A DNA stretch of 64,000 nucleotides from Mesorhizobium escarrei (GTDB lineage: Bacteria; Pseudomonadota; Alphaproteobacteria; Rhizobiales; Rhizobiaceae). The notes below the pieces were generated by a model. It made no database searches. It had not been told where the DNA came from and worked only from the letters and a program-made list of their open reading frames with translations. How positions within the stretch are numbered: the stretch's first letter is position 1; every line of letters begins with the position of its first letter. The stretch lies in contig NZ_CAKXZT010000116.1 of NCBI RefSeq assembly GCF_935825525.1, positions 1 through 64,000 on the forward strand, written 5' to 3'. Made by a program: the position numbers and the translations under genes. This document shows positions 18,233 through 27,114 of the stretch, piece by piece.

Positions 18233-18955
18233 CTAAGCGCGTGTGAGGCTAGCGCGGGGTTGGTCAAACGGGCATTGTCTCGGCTCATAGATGCAGTGGT
18301 ACCGGGTCGGCTCGGCAAAGAAGACGAGCGGGGTCCTATTGACGGATATCGCCTTGGGGGCGGAGAGATGACCGGCTTGCACAGATTTGAGAGGGCGGTC
18401 GTTGTTCAGGTTGGCCGCCACAGTTCTGAGCGTATCGTATTCGATGTCAACCAAGCGGCCGCTATCCTGATCCGTGACCTTCATCATCGGACCGAGAAAC
18501 GGAGGGTAGCGATGGACGCTTGTCTGCAGGTATTGCGTGGTGAGGCCCATCCACCAGCTGCTCGAAGGGCTTTTGTGGCAGCCGCGCTTGAAGCAAAGAT
18601 CCTTCGCAGCGATTGAATGCTGTAGCACATCAAGGTTTTGGTGCTTCGAGTGGAAGTCGTCTGGCCCGAATACTCTTCCGGAGAAATGTAGGCGTTGGCG
18701 GCCCGGAACGCAGCCTACCTCCCTCGCCGATAAGACGTTCTGCCAATCGAACAGGATGCGATTGGCGTCGAGACCTGTCGACCCATCGGCGATCAGCACG
18801 CCGCGCGCATTGTTTCCGATCAGATTATGGAGAACATCTCGGCTAATCCCATCGAAAGGGTCGGTGCGTACATTTTTCCCTCGGCGATATGAAGTCGCGC
18901 GGCTTACGATCCGACACCTGATCCTAGACGGTCCAGGACGCCGGCGAGTTGGCAC
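18233..18955 (-). CDS. Unknown protein at the end of the PLP/DapA-like cluster
   Basis: The frame is open for 240 codons; from about residue 30 it reads like real protein (NNARGVLIADGSTGLDANRI, SGRVFGPDDFHSKHQNLDVL, DSGRLVDIEYDTLRTVAANL). I do not recognise a family. No signal peptide or membrane segment is visible, and several Cys/His residues (KDLCFKRGCHKS) cluster mid-protein. It overlaps the 3' end of the DapA-like gene by about 50 bases if the first ATG is used; a later non-ATG start near 18865 would remove the overlap. Gene order suggests co-transcription with the two enzymes upstream. It could also be a decayed gene. Confidence 0.45.
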   Translation of the reverse strand: MPTRRRPGPSRIRCRIVSRATSYRRGKNVRTDPFDGISRDVLHNLIGNNARGVLIADGSTGLDANRILFDWQNVLSAREVGCVPGRQRLHFSGRVFGPDDFHSKHQNLDVLQHSIAAKDLCFKRGCHKSPSSSWWMGLTTQYLQTSVHRYPPFLGPMMKVTDQDSGRLVDIEYDTLRTVAANLNNDRPLKSVQAGHLSAPKAISVNRTPLVFFAEPTRYHCIYEPRQCPFDQPRASLTRA

Positions 18956-19806
18956 TTCGCGGCAGCGGAAAGCGGCTTGATTGGCCGTGGGGGCTCGGCG
19001 GAACAGATTTCGAGGAGCTCGGCGATTGCGTAGACGACGCGAAGGCTCGAGAACGTCTTAAAAAGCTCCCACACCGGGGCCAGGGTGGCGTCGATCCGAT
19101 GTGCTTCTGTGTAGTCGCCGTGCTGAGCGGCTCTGACCATTCTCAGGCAGGGGTCGGGCAAGATGCCACCGAGGACGCTGTACCATGTATCGGCGCCTGC
19201 GATCAGGGCCTCGGTGGCGTTCCAGTCGCCGCTGTAGCCGATCGAGAATCCTTTCGGCACAATTTTTTTCTGGTGCGCAAGTTGGCCTTTGATAGCATCG
19301 CCCCGGTCGGCTGAGTTTTTAATTGCGAAAATCCCAGGCAGCTGTCCCAGACGCTCGATGAGCGCTGGCGTGAACCGAAAATGCGTGTTTCCAGGATTGT
19401 CGTAGATCACGATCGGTAGGCCGCTTTCGCGCGCCACTGTCGAAAAATGCTCGAAAACTTCGTCGTCAGTGAGCGGGGTGTAGGAAACAGCCGCGAGCAA
19501 CCCCGCGGCTGCGCCGAGGGCCTTCGCATCACTTGCATAGTGTACCGCTTCATCGGTGCGCAAAGCGCCCACGCCCACCACGAGCGGGACTCGTCCACGC
19601 GTCTCGTCCAGCGCCTCGCAAATCGCCCGGCGGCGTTCCGCGCGCGACAGATACATGTAGGTGCCGGTGCTACCGAGCAGGCCGATGGAATCCACCTTTG
19701 CTGCGCAAAGCCGCGCTATCAGCTTTCGAAGCGCCAGGACATCGACGACGCCGTCACTGTCGCTTGGCGTTATTGGGAAGGCCGAAAGGCCGCTCAGGAA
19801 AGCCAT
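18904..19806 (-). CDS. DapA/NanA-family class I aldolase (dihydrodipicolinate synthase-like)
   Basis: 300-residue TIM-barrel lyase. GSTGTYMYLSRAERR is the substrate-carboxylate loop (GTTGE-like), VIYDNPGNTHFRF carries the conserved Tyr, and FAIKNSAD carries the Schiff-base lysine. The family joins pyruvate to an aldehyde or cleaves the reverse reaction, so the true substrate cannot be read from sequence. TYMYLS departs from the TGE of housekeeping DapA, so a specialised role is likely. It lies 40 bases downstream of the PLP lyase and upstream of the unknown protein, as one leftward transcript. Confidence 0.8.
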   Translation of the reverse strand: MAFLSGLSAFPITPSDSDGVVDVLALRKLIARLCAAKVDSIGLLGSTGTYMYLSRAERRRAICEALDETRGRVPLVVGVGALRTDEAVHYASDAKALGAAAGLLAAVSYTPLTDDEVFEHFSTVARESGLPIVIYDNPGNTHFRFTPALIERLGQLPGIFAIKNSADRGDAIKGQLAHQKKIVPKGFSIGYSGDWNATEALIAGADTWYSVLGGILPDPCLRMVRAAQHGDYTEAHRIDATLAPVWELFKTFSSLRVVYAIAELLEICSAEPPRPIKPLSAAAKCQLAGVLDRLGSGVGS

Positions 19807-19846
19807 GCTGAAGCTCCCGTTGTTACATTGGGTGAAGCGTTGGGCA

Positions 19847-21085
19847 TCAGATCCCGTCCAGTGCCTGTTCTAGATCCGCGATCAAATCGGCGGCGTCTTC
19901 GAGCCCTACCGACAGACGCATGAGGTCGTCGCCGACTCCGTCAGGCAAATGCGCGTCCGTGCGGATTGACTTGCGCGAGCGCGTCAGGCTTGCCGGATGA
20001 TAGATGAGACTGTCAGCGTCACCGAGGCTGACCGCCCTGATGATCAGCTTGAGCCGGTCCATCATACGGCGCGCGCCCTCGAATCCCGTTTGGAGGCCGA
20101 GAGCCAACATGCCCGAGCCTTGCGACATCTGTCTGCGCGCGATCTCATGGTCGGGATGAGAGCCGAGAAATGGATAGCTAACCCAAGCCACAGCCGGGTG
20201 CGCCTCGAGCGCCTGAGCGACCGCAAGCCCAGAGGCACTGTGACGCGCCATACGCAACGTGAGTGTCTTCAATCCGCGCAAAATCAGGAACGCCGACAGG
20301 GGCGAGAGCGCTGCCCCGGTGAGATAGCGCAGGCCAGTTTCGCGCAGCAGGTGCAGTGTTTTCGCATCGCCGAGTATCACACCGCCCAGAGCATCGCCGT
20401 GGCCATTGATGTACTTGGTCAGCGAATGGATCACGATGTCGGCTCCAAGTTCCAGCGGACGCTGAAGGGCGGGCGAGGCGAAGGTGCTGTCGACGGCGAC
20501 CTTCACGCCGCGAGAATGGGCGTGTTCGGCAATGCCGGCGATGTCGAGGATACGGCTCAGCGGGTTGATTGGCGTCTCGAAGAACACGAGCCGGGTCCTG
20601 TCAGTGATGGCGCCATTGAGATTGCTCGGATTCGACAGGTCGACGGCAACGACCTTGATGCCAAACTGCGGCAGCCCCTGTTCGACCATGGCGAGCGTAT
20701 TCGAATAGAGTGTTTTGTGGACAATGAGTTCGTCACCTTGCGAAAGCAGCGAAAGGATCAGCGTCCCGAAGGCGGCCATCCCCGAGGCGAGTACCAGCCC
20801 AGCTTCGGCTCCTTCGAGATTGGCGAGCCGCTTTTCGAGGATCTCGGTGGTGGGGTTGTATTCGCGTGCGTAGAGCCTTCCGCCAAGCGCGGCGGCGGCT
20901 TCGTTTGCTGCCACGCTTTCAAATCCATAGGTCGATGTAAGAAACACCGGCGTCTGAACGGAATTGGAAAAGCCGGCCAGATCGTAGCCATGATGGATGG
21001 CCCGGGTGGCGAATGCGAGACCGACGTCGTTCCGGGACGGCGTTGATGTTGCCTCGGCTTCAAGCTGATCTTCGGCGCTGGTCAT
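19847..21085 (-). CDS. Cys/Met-metabolism PLP enzyme (methionine gamma-lyase / cystathionine gamma-synthase type)
   Basis: 412-residue PLP enzyme. GRLYAREYNPTTEILEKRLA and LVLASGMAAFGTLILSLLS belong to the large domain, VDSTFASPALQRPLELGADI holds the Asp that pairs with the pyridine nitrogen, and HSLTKYINGHGD holds the PLP lysine. Candidates are gamma-elimination of methionine or sulfhydrylation of an activated homoserine. Start 21085 is preferred because AGAGGG precedes that ATG; a GTG at 21124 would add 13 residues. It is transcribed divergently from the MocR regulator, which itself uses PLP, so it is the likely regulated gene. Confidence 0.88.
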   Translation of the reverse strand: MTSAEDQLEAEATSTPSRNDVGLAFATRAIHHGYDLAGFSNSVQTPVFLTSTYGFESVAANEAAAALGGRLYAREYNPTTEILEKRLANLEGAEAGLVLASGMAAFGTLILSLLSQGDELIVHKTLYSNTLAMVEQGLPQFGIKVVAVDLSNPSNLNGAITDRTRLVFFETPINPLSRILDIAGIAEHAHSRGVKVAVDSTFASPALQRPLELGADIVIHSLTKYINGHGDALGGVILGDAKTLHLLRETGLRYLTGAALSPLSAFLILRGLKTLTLRMARHSASGLAVAQALEAHPAVAWVSYPFLGSHPDHEIARRQMSQGSGMLALGLQTGFEGARRMMDRLKLIIRAVSLGDADSLIYHPASLTRSRKSIRTDAHLPDGVGDDLMRLSVGLEDAADLIADLEQALDGI

Positions 21086-21153
21086 CGGCTTTAGCCCTCT
21101 TGATTTCGGGGACAATGCCGTCACACTAACTCAGAGGGAACGTCCAGTTGGCG
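21086..21153. promoter_or_regulatory. Divergent promoter region, MocR regulator / PLP enzyme
   Basis: These 68 bases separate the two start codons and must hold both promoters and the MocR operator. I see no unambiguous -35/-10 pair or dyad. The arrangement itself, MocR divergent from its target operon, is typical of this family. Confidence 0.5.
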
Positions 21154-22692
21154 ATGAAAGAAATGGTCCAGCCTTCTCCTGCCGCGTCGACGGTTCGCTC
21201 GCAAGGCCCGGGCGCGCGCCAGATCTGCGAAGCTCTTCGCGAGCAGATCCTGGGCGGGATCTATGAAACGGGCAGCCAGCTGCCGTCGTCCCGCGGCCTC
21301 GCAAATGAACTCGGTGTGTCGCGAACCACGGTCACCGTGGCATATGACCAGCTGGTCGCCGAGGGTTTCATCGAGGTCATTCAAGGCGCAAGACCTCGCG
21401 TTTCATCTTCGCTAGTCCGGAGTAAAGCGACCAGCGCGGTCCCGAAACGGACTGGCCCGATCCACCTTTCCTCTTACGGCGAGCGACTGCGCGCCAATCC
21501 GCCAGGGCGCGATTACCTCCCCAACCGCTTCAAGGTCGATTTCCGTTATGGCGACCTCGCGCCATCTGATTTCCCGGCGCTGACGTGGAAGCGCGCGATG
21601 AACGTGGCGATGTCACAAAGCCCCGGAAGGCTGGCCTACCACGATCCACGCGGCTCGCATCGCTTGCGCCAGGCGCTGCAGGGATATTTGTGGCGTGCCC
21701 GAACCCTTAGCTGCCAGGTCGAGCAGATCCTCGTCGTCAGCGGATCACAGCAGTGCCTCGACATGTGCGCGCGACTGCTGCTCGATCCTTCCGACAGCTT
21801 CGTGATCGAGGATCCCTGCTATAGAATGGCGCGCCAAGTCTTTGCCAGCACAGGAGCCACGCCCGTCGCTGTCGCCGTCGACAACGAGGGCATGAAGACC
21901 GAGCTGCTGCAGGAGATCCCAGCGCGGCTGGCCTATGTCACCCCGTCGCACCAATTCCCGCTCGGCGGCGTCTTGTCAATTTCGCGGCGGTATCAGCTCC
22001 TCGAATGGGCTCGGCGCAATGACGCCTATATTATCGAGGACGATTACGACGGCGAGTACCGGTACGACATTCGACCGGTGGCCCCGCTGCATAAGCTGGA
22101 AGACCGCAGTTCCGTAATCTATGTTGGCACGATCTCCAAGACACTGTCGCCGATGCTGCGCATCGGCTACCTGGTGGTTCCGGCCGAGTTGCAAGACGTC
22201 TTTGCGATGGCCAAGCAGCTTCTGGACAGGCATTCTCCGGTTGCGGAACAGGAGGCGCTGGCCTCACTCATCGAGAGCGGTGCATATGAAAGCCATGTGC
22301 GCCGCGTCCGCCGTCTTAACGGCGAGCGGCGAGAGGCACTGCTTGCCGTCCTTCGACGCGCGTTCGCAGACAGCATCGCCATCGAGGGGGCCGATGCAGG
22401 GCTGCATGTCGTCGTCTGGTTCAAGGATCTTTCCCGGTCGCTGGAGGACGTCCTGGTTGAAGAGGCGCGGCAGGTCGGGGTTGGCATCCATCTGATCTCA
22501 TCGCTGTACATCCGAGATGAAGGCCGCGCTGACCGGATTGGACTGGTGATGGGCTATTCCGCCCTGACCATTCGGCAGATCGAGAATGGCGTTCGGCTCC
22601 TTACTGGCGCTGTCCAACGGGTAAAGAGTTTTGCCGAGGATCCGGCAAGATGCTCAATACCCGCCCTGACAGCGAGCGGACCTGGCTCGTGA
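21154..22692 (+). CDS. MocR/PdxR-type transcriptional regulator (GntR HTH plus aminotransferase domain)
   Basis: 512-residue regulator. Residues 15-80 are a GntR winged helix (LREQILGGIYETGSQLPSSR, then LGVSRTTVTVAYDQLVAEGF). The rest is a class-I aminotransferase-like domain with SGSQQCLDMCARLLLDP, AYIIEDDYDGEYRYD and the PLP lysine in GTISKTLSPMLRIGYL. MocR proteins sense PLP or an amino-acid adduct and activate adjacent genes; the natural target here is the leftward PLP-enzyme cluster. ATG 21154 or the TTG six bases earlier could be the start. Confidence 0.9.
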   Translation: MKEMVQPSPAASTVRSQGPGARQICEALREQILGGIYETGSQLPSSRGLANELGVSRTTVTVAYDQLVAEGFIEVIQGARPRVSSSLVRSKATSAVPKRTGPIHLSSYGERLRANPPGRDYLPNRFKVDFRYGDLAPSDFPALTWKRAMNVAMSQSPGRLAYHDPRGSHRLRQALQGYLWRARTLSCQVEQILVVSGSQQCLDMCARLLLDPSDSFVIEDPCYRMARQVFASTGATPVAVAVDNEGMKTELLQEIPARLAYVTPSHQFPLGGVLSISRRYQLLEWARRNDAYIIEDDYDGEYRYDIRPVAPLHKLEDRSSVIYVGTISKTLSPMLRIGYLVVPAELQDVFAMAKQLLDRHSPVAEQEALASLIESGAYESHVRRVRRLNGERREALLAVLRRAFADSIAIEGADAGLHVVVWFKDLSRSLEDVLVEEARQVGVGIHLISSLYIRDEGRADRIGLVMGYSALTIRQIENGVRLLTGAVQRVKSFAEDPARCSIPALTASGPGS

Positions 22693-22878
22693 CCCCAGAG
22701 TCGCGCCGGCATTGATCGCAGACTGGATCAGCAAGACTTGCCAGGACTGGCTCTGTCGGCCAGTCCGGGTCCCGGGCAGGACTCTGAACCCTGGGACCTG
22801 GGGAAGGGAATTTCTTGAGGAGACTCTCAAATCCGGTGGAAGCAAGGCGCGGTCGCGGCCTGCTTAAAGGAGAAAGCG

Positions 22879-23601
22879 TTGTTGGATTTTCCGCTGATCG
22901 ACGAAGAAATAGCAGAGATCGCACCTGACTTTCGCGCAATCAGCATTCTTGTTGATGCACAGGACAGTGCGCGAGGCGTCATGGCTCGGGACGTGTTGGG
23001 AGAGGCTTGCGATTTCGTCCGAGCGGGGGGACCCGCCTGGGGAGAAGCGCACTTGGCCAATTGGGCCGAGGCATACGTCCGGTTCGGCGCGAAACCAAAC
23101 CGGACGCCATGCTCGGCGCAGGCATTGAAAAAGCGGGTGGAGAAGGATGGCCGAATCCCACCAATAAATCCTGTCGTCGACCTCTACAATGCAGTGAGCC
23201 TGCGTTTCGCAATACCGATTGGCGGCGAAAATTTCGATGCATATGTCGGCAAACCGCGGCTGACGATTGCCGTAGGAACGGAGTCCTTCCACACTGTTTT
23301 GAATGGGGAAGCGGTCGTCGAAAGCCCTTCCAAGGGGGAGGTCATCTGGCGCGACGATCTGGGAGCTACATGTCGTCGCTGGAATTGGCGGCAGGGCACG
23401 CGCACCCGGTTGGAGACGGTGGGCGGCCGCATGTGGTTTATTTTGGAAAGCTTGGCAGCGATGCCGGAAGAGGCGCTGGAGCAGGCGGCAAAGATGCTCG
23501 TGAGCGGTCTGAAAGAGCTGGCACCAGGGTGTAAGGTCTACAAGCAGGAAATCACCACAGCTAAAGGCTCCGCTGCCAGTTCCGACATGCGGGTCGGTTG
23601 A
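22879..23601 (+). CDS. B3/B4 tRNA-binding-domain protein
   Basis: 240-residue stand-alone B3/B4 domain, like the editing domain of phenylalanyl-tRNA synthetase beta. Typical blocks are PPINPVVDLYNAVSLRFAIP, GEVIWRDDLGATCRRWNWRQ and ARVKTE-like RTRLETVGGRMWFILESL. Such proteins are thought to act on mischarged tRNA or free amino acids, but the role is unproven. TTG at 22879 is chosen because AAAGGAG lies eight bases upstream. It has no evident operon partner. Confidence 0.85.
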   Translation: MLDFPLIDEEIAEIAPDFRAISILVDAQDSARGVMARDVLGEACDFVRAGGPAWGEAHLANWAEAYVRFGAKPNRTPCSAQALKKRVEKDGRIPPINPVVDLYNAVSLRFAIPIGGENFDAYVGKPRLTIAVGTESFHTVLNGEAVVESPSKGEVIWRDDLGATCRRWNWRQGTRTRLETVGGRMWFILESLAAMPEEALEQAAKMLVSGLKELAPGCKVYKQEITTAKGSAASSDMRVG

Positions 23602-23689
23602 GGAACGTGCCCGTCCGGATGTATGATCGGTTCGCTCGCAACCAGTGCGTTCCTTTGCGGTCCGGGCCTCCTGGGGCTGCGAAGGTCGA

Positions 23690-24230
23690 CAGGAGGTAAA
23701 GCCTCTCGCCATTTCGTACTCGGCAGGCCAGCGGAAGATGCGCCACTTCATAAACCGAATCGACCCAGCGTAGCCACGCTCCAAACATTGCGCACCCCTT
23801 CGGGTTGGTGCTTTGATCAACTTCAACTGCCGAGGCTGAACTGGCCTGCATGCGCGACCTGATAGGCAGGCCGGCAGCACGGAAAATATCGGCGATCTCG
23901 ATCGAGATGCCGAACGCTCACCCGTCGGGCGAACTCTCCGCCTCCTTGAAAAGGCCAACTTCTCGAGCGGACCGCAAGCGGCATATCTGCGGGTCGCGAG
24001 CTTGCGTAGACCGCCGCGTGTCGAGCTTGCGTCCCCAGCAGGACCTGGGTGAGGCCGAGGTAGGCGCCGTCTTCAGGGGTGGCGAAGCTGTGACGCAGCG
24101 TGTGCCGGCCGGGCCCTTTGACGGTGTTGGCGCTTTTGCTGTCTCGGCGACGATCCGATGGATCTGCAGCGTCGGTCTCGCGTGCTGCCCCGGGAACAGC
24201 CAGCCGCCGCGTCCCGCGATGCCACTTCAC
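23690..24230 (-). pseudogene. Degenerate IS91-type transposase / tyrosine-recombinase remnant
   Basis: On the minus strand one frame shows RHTLRHSFATPEDGAYLGLT followed by QVLLGTQARH, the C-terminal catalytic block (HxLRH and LGH region) of tyrosine recombinases found next to IS91 elements. A little downstream, with frame changes, come IEIADIFRAAG, VAHAGQFSLG and KLIKA, which resemble the start of IS91 transposases (VADIFRAHG...SLGQLKVM). Several shifts make it non-functional. Nothing else occupies 23602-24322. Confidence 0.5.
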
Positions 24231-24322
24231 CAACTGGACGGCTTCAATTGCAACAAACTGGCTGTTTCCAGAGGGCCAGATTGCCAGTATTTAACCTGCA
24301 ACGCACACACGGAGTTCCCCCG

Positions 24323-24952
24323 ATGTACACCCCTCCGGCCTTCCGAGATGATGATATGGATTTCCTGCGAGCGAGCATCCGCGCAGCGCCGCTGGCGAAC
24401 TTCGTCACCGCCACGGCCGAAGGACTCTTCGCCTCACCACTGCCCCTCTTGCTAGATGAAAGCGAGGGCGAGCACGGCGTGATCTACGGCCACCTCGCGA
24501 AGGCCAATCCGCAGTGCCGTGTTCCGCCGCGATGCGATGGCTTGGCCATCTTCATGGGACCGGATGCTTACGTGACCCCGGCGTGGTATGCGGCCAAACA
24601 GGAAACCGGGAAGGTTGTGCCGACCTGGAACTACGTCGCCGTCCACGCCTATGGCCCGGTCGAGTTCTTCGAGGATACGGGTAGGCTGCTGGCCGCCGTG
24701 CATCGCCTGACCGACCACCACGAGGGTGGGCGCGTCTCGCCTTGGGCAGTGTCGGACGCGCCGCCGGATTTCGTGCAGGCGCAACTCCGCGGAATTGTGG
24801 GCCTGCGCATGCCGATCACGAGGATCGAGGGCAAGCGCAAGATGAGCCAGAATCGGAGCGCGGCCGACCGCGCCGGAGTGGCTGCGGGCCTTTCTTCTAG
24901 CGAGCGGGCATCTGACCGTGAGGTCGCCTCTCTCATCCCCATAGCAACATAA
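24323..24952 (+). CDS. FMN-binding negative transcriptional regulator (PaiB family)
   Basis: 209-residue PaiB-type protein. MYTPPAFRDDDMDFLRASIR, PLPLLLDESEGEHGVIYGHL, IFMGPDAYVTPAWYAAKQET and VPTWNYVAVHAYGPVEFFED are all family blocks of the split-barrel flavin fold. PaiB proteins are linked to polyamine or protease-gene control, but the direct role is unclear. GGAG upstream and the good fit to the family N-terminus support this ATG. It lies just upstream of the LysE-type transporter relic, a common pairing in rhizobia. Confidence 0.88.
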   Translation: MYTPPAFRDDDMDFLRASIRAAPLANFVTATAEGLFASPLPLLLDESEGEHGVIYGHLAKANPQCRVPPRCDGLAIFMGPDAYVTPAWYAAKQETGKVVPTWNYVAVHAYGPVEFFEDTGRLLAAVHRLTDHHEGGRVSPWAVSDAPPDFVQAQLRGIVGLRMPITRIEGKRKMSQNRSAADRAGVAAGLSSSERASDREVASLIPIAT

Positions 24953-24973
24953 ACTTCGTCGGTATCGACCACC

Positions 24974-25250
24974 ATGCCAGATTTAACCCAACTCGCCCTA
25001 GACCTTGCCGCGGCCTTCGTGCTCGCCATAACGCCCGGTCCGCGGAGACTCTATGTTGTCGCCCGCAGTCTCGCCGGCGGTCGCCCCGATTGCGTTCAAC
25101 AAGCTCGCCGACGTGTTGCGCTTGTTTCAAGGCCGCACGGCGGCGAGTCCTGGATGGATCCAGAGCCTGAGGGAAGGTCGGGGAGGCGCTATGATCGCGC
25201 TGGGCATCGGCCTCGCTACGAAGAAGCAGCCTGCCACATCAGTTTGGCTC
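24974..25250 (+). pseudogene. LysE/RhtB-family exporter relic with internal deletion
   Basis: The first 30 codons (MPDLTQLALDLAAAFVLAIT, then PGP) are the N-terminal helix and signature of LysE/RhtB amino-acid exporters. After RSLAGGR the frame changes and jumps to the C-terminal part: FNKLADVLRLFQGRTAASPG and ALGIGLATKKQPA. About half of the family's usual 200 residues are gone, so it cannot form the six-helix transporter. Confidence 0.65.
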
Positions 25251-25428
25251 CGGATCGGCGCGGCATCTTTCCGGGCTGGCGCTTACTGTGTGGAAGCAGC
25301 TGGATAGCCTTCAGCCATCTTCGGTCATTTCGCCTGGCAGATCAATATTCTCAAGAGGCGCGGTAGTATCCGTTGCGTGAAAGTCGGCTCACAATGAGAG
25401 ACAATCGTGTGAATAAAGAGCGGGTCAG

Positions 25429-25444
25429 TTCGATTGGCTCGCCT
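25429..25444 (+). promoter_or_regulatory. MocC-type upstream element, copy 1
   Basis: GTTCGATTGGCTCGCC matches 13 of 16 bases of GCTCGATTGACTAGCC, which ends the 39-bp element upstream of the other two MocC-like copies (46340-46378 and 49878-49916). It lies about 95 bases before the GTG chosen for this copy, the same distance as upstream of copy 2. A promoter or operator is likely. Confidence 0.5.
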
Positions 25445-25537
25445 TCCTATGCCGATCAGTTCGGCGTCGTAAATCAACAAACGGCAGAAGCCAGTCACCC
25501 GATAATGGCGGCCGCCTTGATGAAGGAAACCCACTCC

Positions 25538-26347
25538 GTGCGCCAGGCGACACTTCGGTTTGCACTCGACCACATGGCGACGCCCGGGCTTGATGTCGGG
25601 ACGTTCTTCGCGCTCGCACGCGATCTCGGTCTGACCGACGTGCAAATCCGGAACAATCCCTGCAGTAAGGCTGCTGTGCGCGGCAATCCGCCGGCGGATG
25701 TCCGGTCTGCCGCTGCCGAAGCAGGCATCACGATTATCTCAGTCAACGCCTTGCAGCGATTCAACGAATGGACTCCCGCCCGCAAGGCCGAGGCCAGCAA
25801 GCTCGCCGATTATGCGGCCGCCTGTGGCGCCCAGGCGCTTATGCTGGTGCCGGTGAACGACGGTTCGTGGTCCGCCAATGGCGACCGCCCAGGCAATCTC
25901 CGCGTCGCCTTAAAGGCGCTCAAGCCGATACTTCAGTCGCGGGGTCTGATTGGGCTCATCGAACCGCTTGGCTTCCAGACCTCCTCGCTTCGATCGAAGA
26001 ACGAAGCGGCTAACGCTATAGCCTCGGTTGATGGCCAGTCCGTCTTCCGGCTTGTGCACGATACATTCCACCACACGCTCGCCGGCGAGACGTCCTTCTT
26101 CTGCGATCTGACCGGTCTGGTGCACGTTTCAGGCATAAACGATCCAACCTTCTGGATTCATCCGGATCGCATCGTGGGAGGTTCCGACAATTGCAGCCAG
26201 ATCCGGGCGCTACTTGATGGCGGCTATACCGGTCCCTTTTCTCTTGAGCTCGTCGAGGAAGTCCACGCGTTGAATGACTCTGCAGGCGCATTTGCCGCCA
26301 GCATCGATCTCATCCGACACGGGCTACTCACGCGAGTGCCGGTCTAA
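25538..26347 (+). CDS. MocC/IolI-like TIM-barrel sugar isomerase, copy 1
   Basis: 269-residue AP-endonuclease-2-like TIM barrel similar to inosose isomerases and rhizopine-catabolism protein MocC. Blocks include [32 protein letters not shown] (metal-site Glu), [14 protein letters not shown] (Asp/His) and GLVHVSGIND (His). The GTG is chosen because GTGCGCCAGG with GAAGGAAA upstream aligns exactly with ATGCGCCAGG and GGAAGGAAAG of copy 2 at 46246. The likely substrate is an inositol derivative or rhizopine-like compound; this is inferred from family only. Confidence 0.8.
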   Translation: MRQATLRFALDHMATPGLDVGTFFALARDLGLTDVQIRNNPCSKAAVRGNPPADVRSAAAEAGITIISVNALQRFNEWTPARKAEASKLADYAAACGAQALMLVPVNDGSWSANGDRPGNLRVALKALKPILQSRGLIGLIEPLGFQTSSLRSKNEAANAIASVDGQSVFRLVHDTFHHTLAGETSFFCDLTGLVHVSGINDPTFWIHPDRIVGGSDNCSQIRALLDGGYTGPFSLELVEEVHALNDSAGAFAASIDLIRHGLLTRVPV

Positions 26348-26654
26348 TTCGCGTAGGCAATTGAGCGGAGAAGTCATTCGAGATCGCTCCTGTGTCCCGC
26401 TCATGCAGGTGCTTGCCGGATCACCATTGTCAGGACTGGCCATTGGACCGCCTTGGGCGGCCGCGGCAGTTCGATGGATCCGCAAGGCGAAGGTTGGATC
26501 TGATGCTGAGGCCGGCGGGCTATCCGAACTTTCGAGTTTGACGATGTCTGATTGGGAACGCAGGGGGCGAAGCATAACGTAGCCGTTCTAAGTCGAAGCG
26601 GGCTTGCGCCGAGCCAATTTGGCGTTTCTTAGACAAAGTCTATGAAAACCGTTC

Positions 26655-26992
26655 GAGTTTGCGAATACATTTCTGCACGATGGTGCTGTGGTGCTCGTCC
26701 GAGACGGACACGTAATAGCGACCGTTGAAGAGGAGCGCCTCAACCGGATCAAGCTCACGAACAAGCTCGCAAGTGGGGCGATTCAACACTGCCTTTCAGC
26801 CGCTGTGGTTCAGTTCAAAGAGATCGATCGGGTAGCCTTCTACGCTGCCGAAGCTATTGTAACGCCGCCCTCGAGAAGATGCTTGTTTCCAGCCGGACGC
26901 TTCCATCCTTTAGGATGCTAAAATTGATGGTACAGAAGCTGTTCGCGCAGGAGTTCGGCACCGAGCTGGGGGTTCGCGTCTCTCATTTGTAA
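26655..26992 (+). pseudogene. N-terminal relic of a second carbamoyltransferase
   Basis: LHDGAVVLVRDGHVIATVEE followed by ERLNRIKLTNKLASGAIQHC and IDRVAFYAAEAIV is the ATP-binding N-terminus of NodU/CmcH-family carbamoyltransferases, but not a copy of the nodU at 16060. After about 26860 the frame shifts and continues as YCNAALEKMLVSSRTLP to QEFGTELGVRVSHL and a stop. About 110 of 550 or more residues remain. The region 26348-26640 before it holds no gene I can support. Confidence 0.65.
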
Positions 26993-26995
26993 GTC

Positions 26996-27114
26996 ATCCC
27001 GCCGCGCCCACTTCCATCTCCATCAGCCGCTCGGCGGCAAAGCCGATCATCTCGCGCATTGATCGGCGTCGGGATCTTCTTCACGAGCCCGCGCAGGTCC
27101 ATCATGTTGGTCAT
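26996..27114 (-). pseudogene. 5' fragment of an IS256-family transposase
   Basis: The minus strand begins MTNMMDLRGLVKK at 27114 and, after a frame change, reads REMIGFAAERLMEMEVGA. This is the usual N-terminus of IS256 transposases (DLLREMIGFAAERLMELEVG). The rest of the gene and its inverted repeats are missing. From 27115 to 27589 I see no supported gene; a short plus-strand frame (PSKMREMVFCMLREIHHLVD) is unrecognised. Confidence 0.6.
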
